In this document: positions 63,990-64,000 of the stretch, in pieces
Numbering within the stretch: position 1 is the stretch's first letter
How the letters are laid out: the number at the start of each line of letters is the position of its first letter
Assembly (NCBI GenBank): GCA_938029725.1
Contig: CALHGE010000020.1
Location: forward strand, 85,401 to 149,400
Direction: 5' to 3'
From: an uncultured Flavobacteriaceae bacterium
Lineage (GTDB): Bacteria; Bacteroidota; Bacteroidia; Flavobacteriales; Flavobacteriaceae
DNA: 64,000 bases
Program-made: the position numbers and the translations under genes
Notes under the pieces: model-generated
Seen by the model: the letters and a program-made list of their open reading frames with translations, nothing else
Databases searched by the model: none
What the model was told of the DNA's origin: nothing

Positions 63990-64000
63990 AAAAAAAGGTG

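Larger units (their letters stand above)
62570..64000 (+). mobile_element. IS110/IS1111-type insertion sequence (ends not resolved)
   Basis: A DEDD-type transposase gene (62722-63777) and a structured 3' noncoding region mark an IS110-family element. These elements have no long terminal inverted repeats and insert by bridge-RNA-guided recombination, so the ends cannot be placed from the sequence alone. The left end lies somewhere in the gene-free stretch 62475-62721 (247 bases). The right end lies near or beyond the window edge at 64000. The start given here is a placeholder. A noncoding region on the 3' side favours the IS1111 group. Confidence 0.6.

Noticed and set aside
1..64000. tRNA, rRNA or CRISPR arrays
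   Set aside because: Intergenic regions were read for cloverleaf and regular repeat-spacer patterns and none was found.

Overview
ORGANISM. The window is AT-rich and its gene content, promoters and signal peptides point to a marine member of the Flavobacteriaceae (Bacteroidota; a Maribacter/Zobellia/Arenibacter-like genome is my guess). Evidence: type IX secretion proteins (PorD-like DUF4835 and PorP/SprF), many short Bacteroidota lipoproteins, a bacillithiol-linked YtxJ protein, a Bacteroidota-type small SRP RNA, and repeated TAnnTTTG -7 promoter boxes instead of a sigma70 TATAAT. Most of the window is housekeeping chromosome; the only clear mobile DNA is an IS110/IS1111-type element at the right edge. 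LAYOUT. 1-3.6 kb: end of a Na+/H+ antiporter, then NIPSNAP, GNAT and a 5'-nucleotidase split over two genes. 3.6-13.7 kb: a forward run dapA, bamD, rpoZ, coaBC, porD-like, recN, fabI, a GT2 glycosyltransferase, a YbbR-like protein and coaE (cell wall precursors, outer membrane assembly, CoA and lipid synthesis, DNA repair). 13.8-16.1 kb: an RprX/RprY-like two-component pair. 16.1-23.7 kb: a seven-gene reverse run ending in an unusual MiaA-gluconokinase fusion. 23.8-36.2 kb: pcm, smpB, a PorP/SprF protein, a TetR regulator with a palindromic operator, clpB, ytxJ, fumarylacetoacetase and glyA. 36.2-40.9 kb: a reverse regulatory cluster with a LytTR protein whose receiver domain has lost its phosphorylation residues, a previously unlisted 52-codon secreted-peptide gene, a terminator, a TPR sensor kinase and its response regulator. 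41-55.8 kb: lipoproteins, a thioesterase, glutaminyl cyclase, SRP RNA, SDR, transaldolase, an ABC-F ATPase, fasciclin protein, pheT and a TlpA-like lipoprotein. 55.8-62.5 kb: leuB-leuA, a conserved TPR-like protein, an EamA transporter and an amidohydrolase. 62.5-64 kb: the IS110/IS1111 element. HOW IT FITS TOGETHER. The forward 3.6-13.7 kb block feeds envelope biogenesis and CoA/fatty-acid metabolism. The most striking non-standard signals are: (1) a two-lobed RNA fold directly downstream of the IS transposase, with two large internal loops closed by matching hairpins, as expected for a bridge (seek) RNA; (2) the micropeptide / terminator / TPR-kinase / pseudo-receiver LytTR cluster, which has the arrangement of a peptide-sensing circuit; (3) the MiaA-GntK fusion; and (4) a terminator-like hairpin ahead of a leuA that lacks the usual leucine-feedback domain. 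Functions are assigned by motif recognition only; no database search was run.
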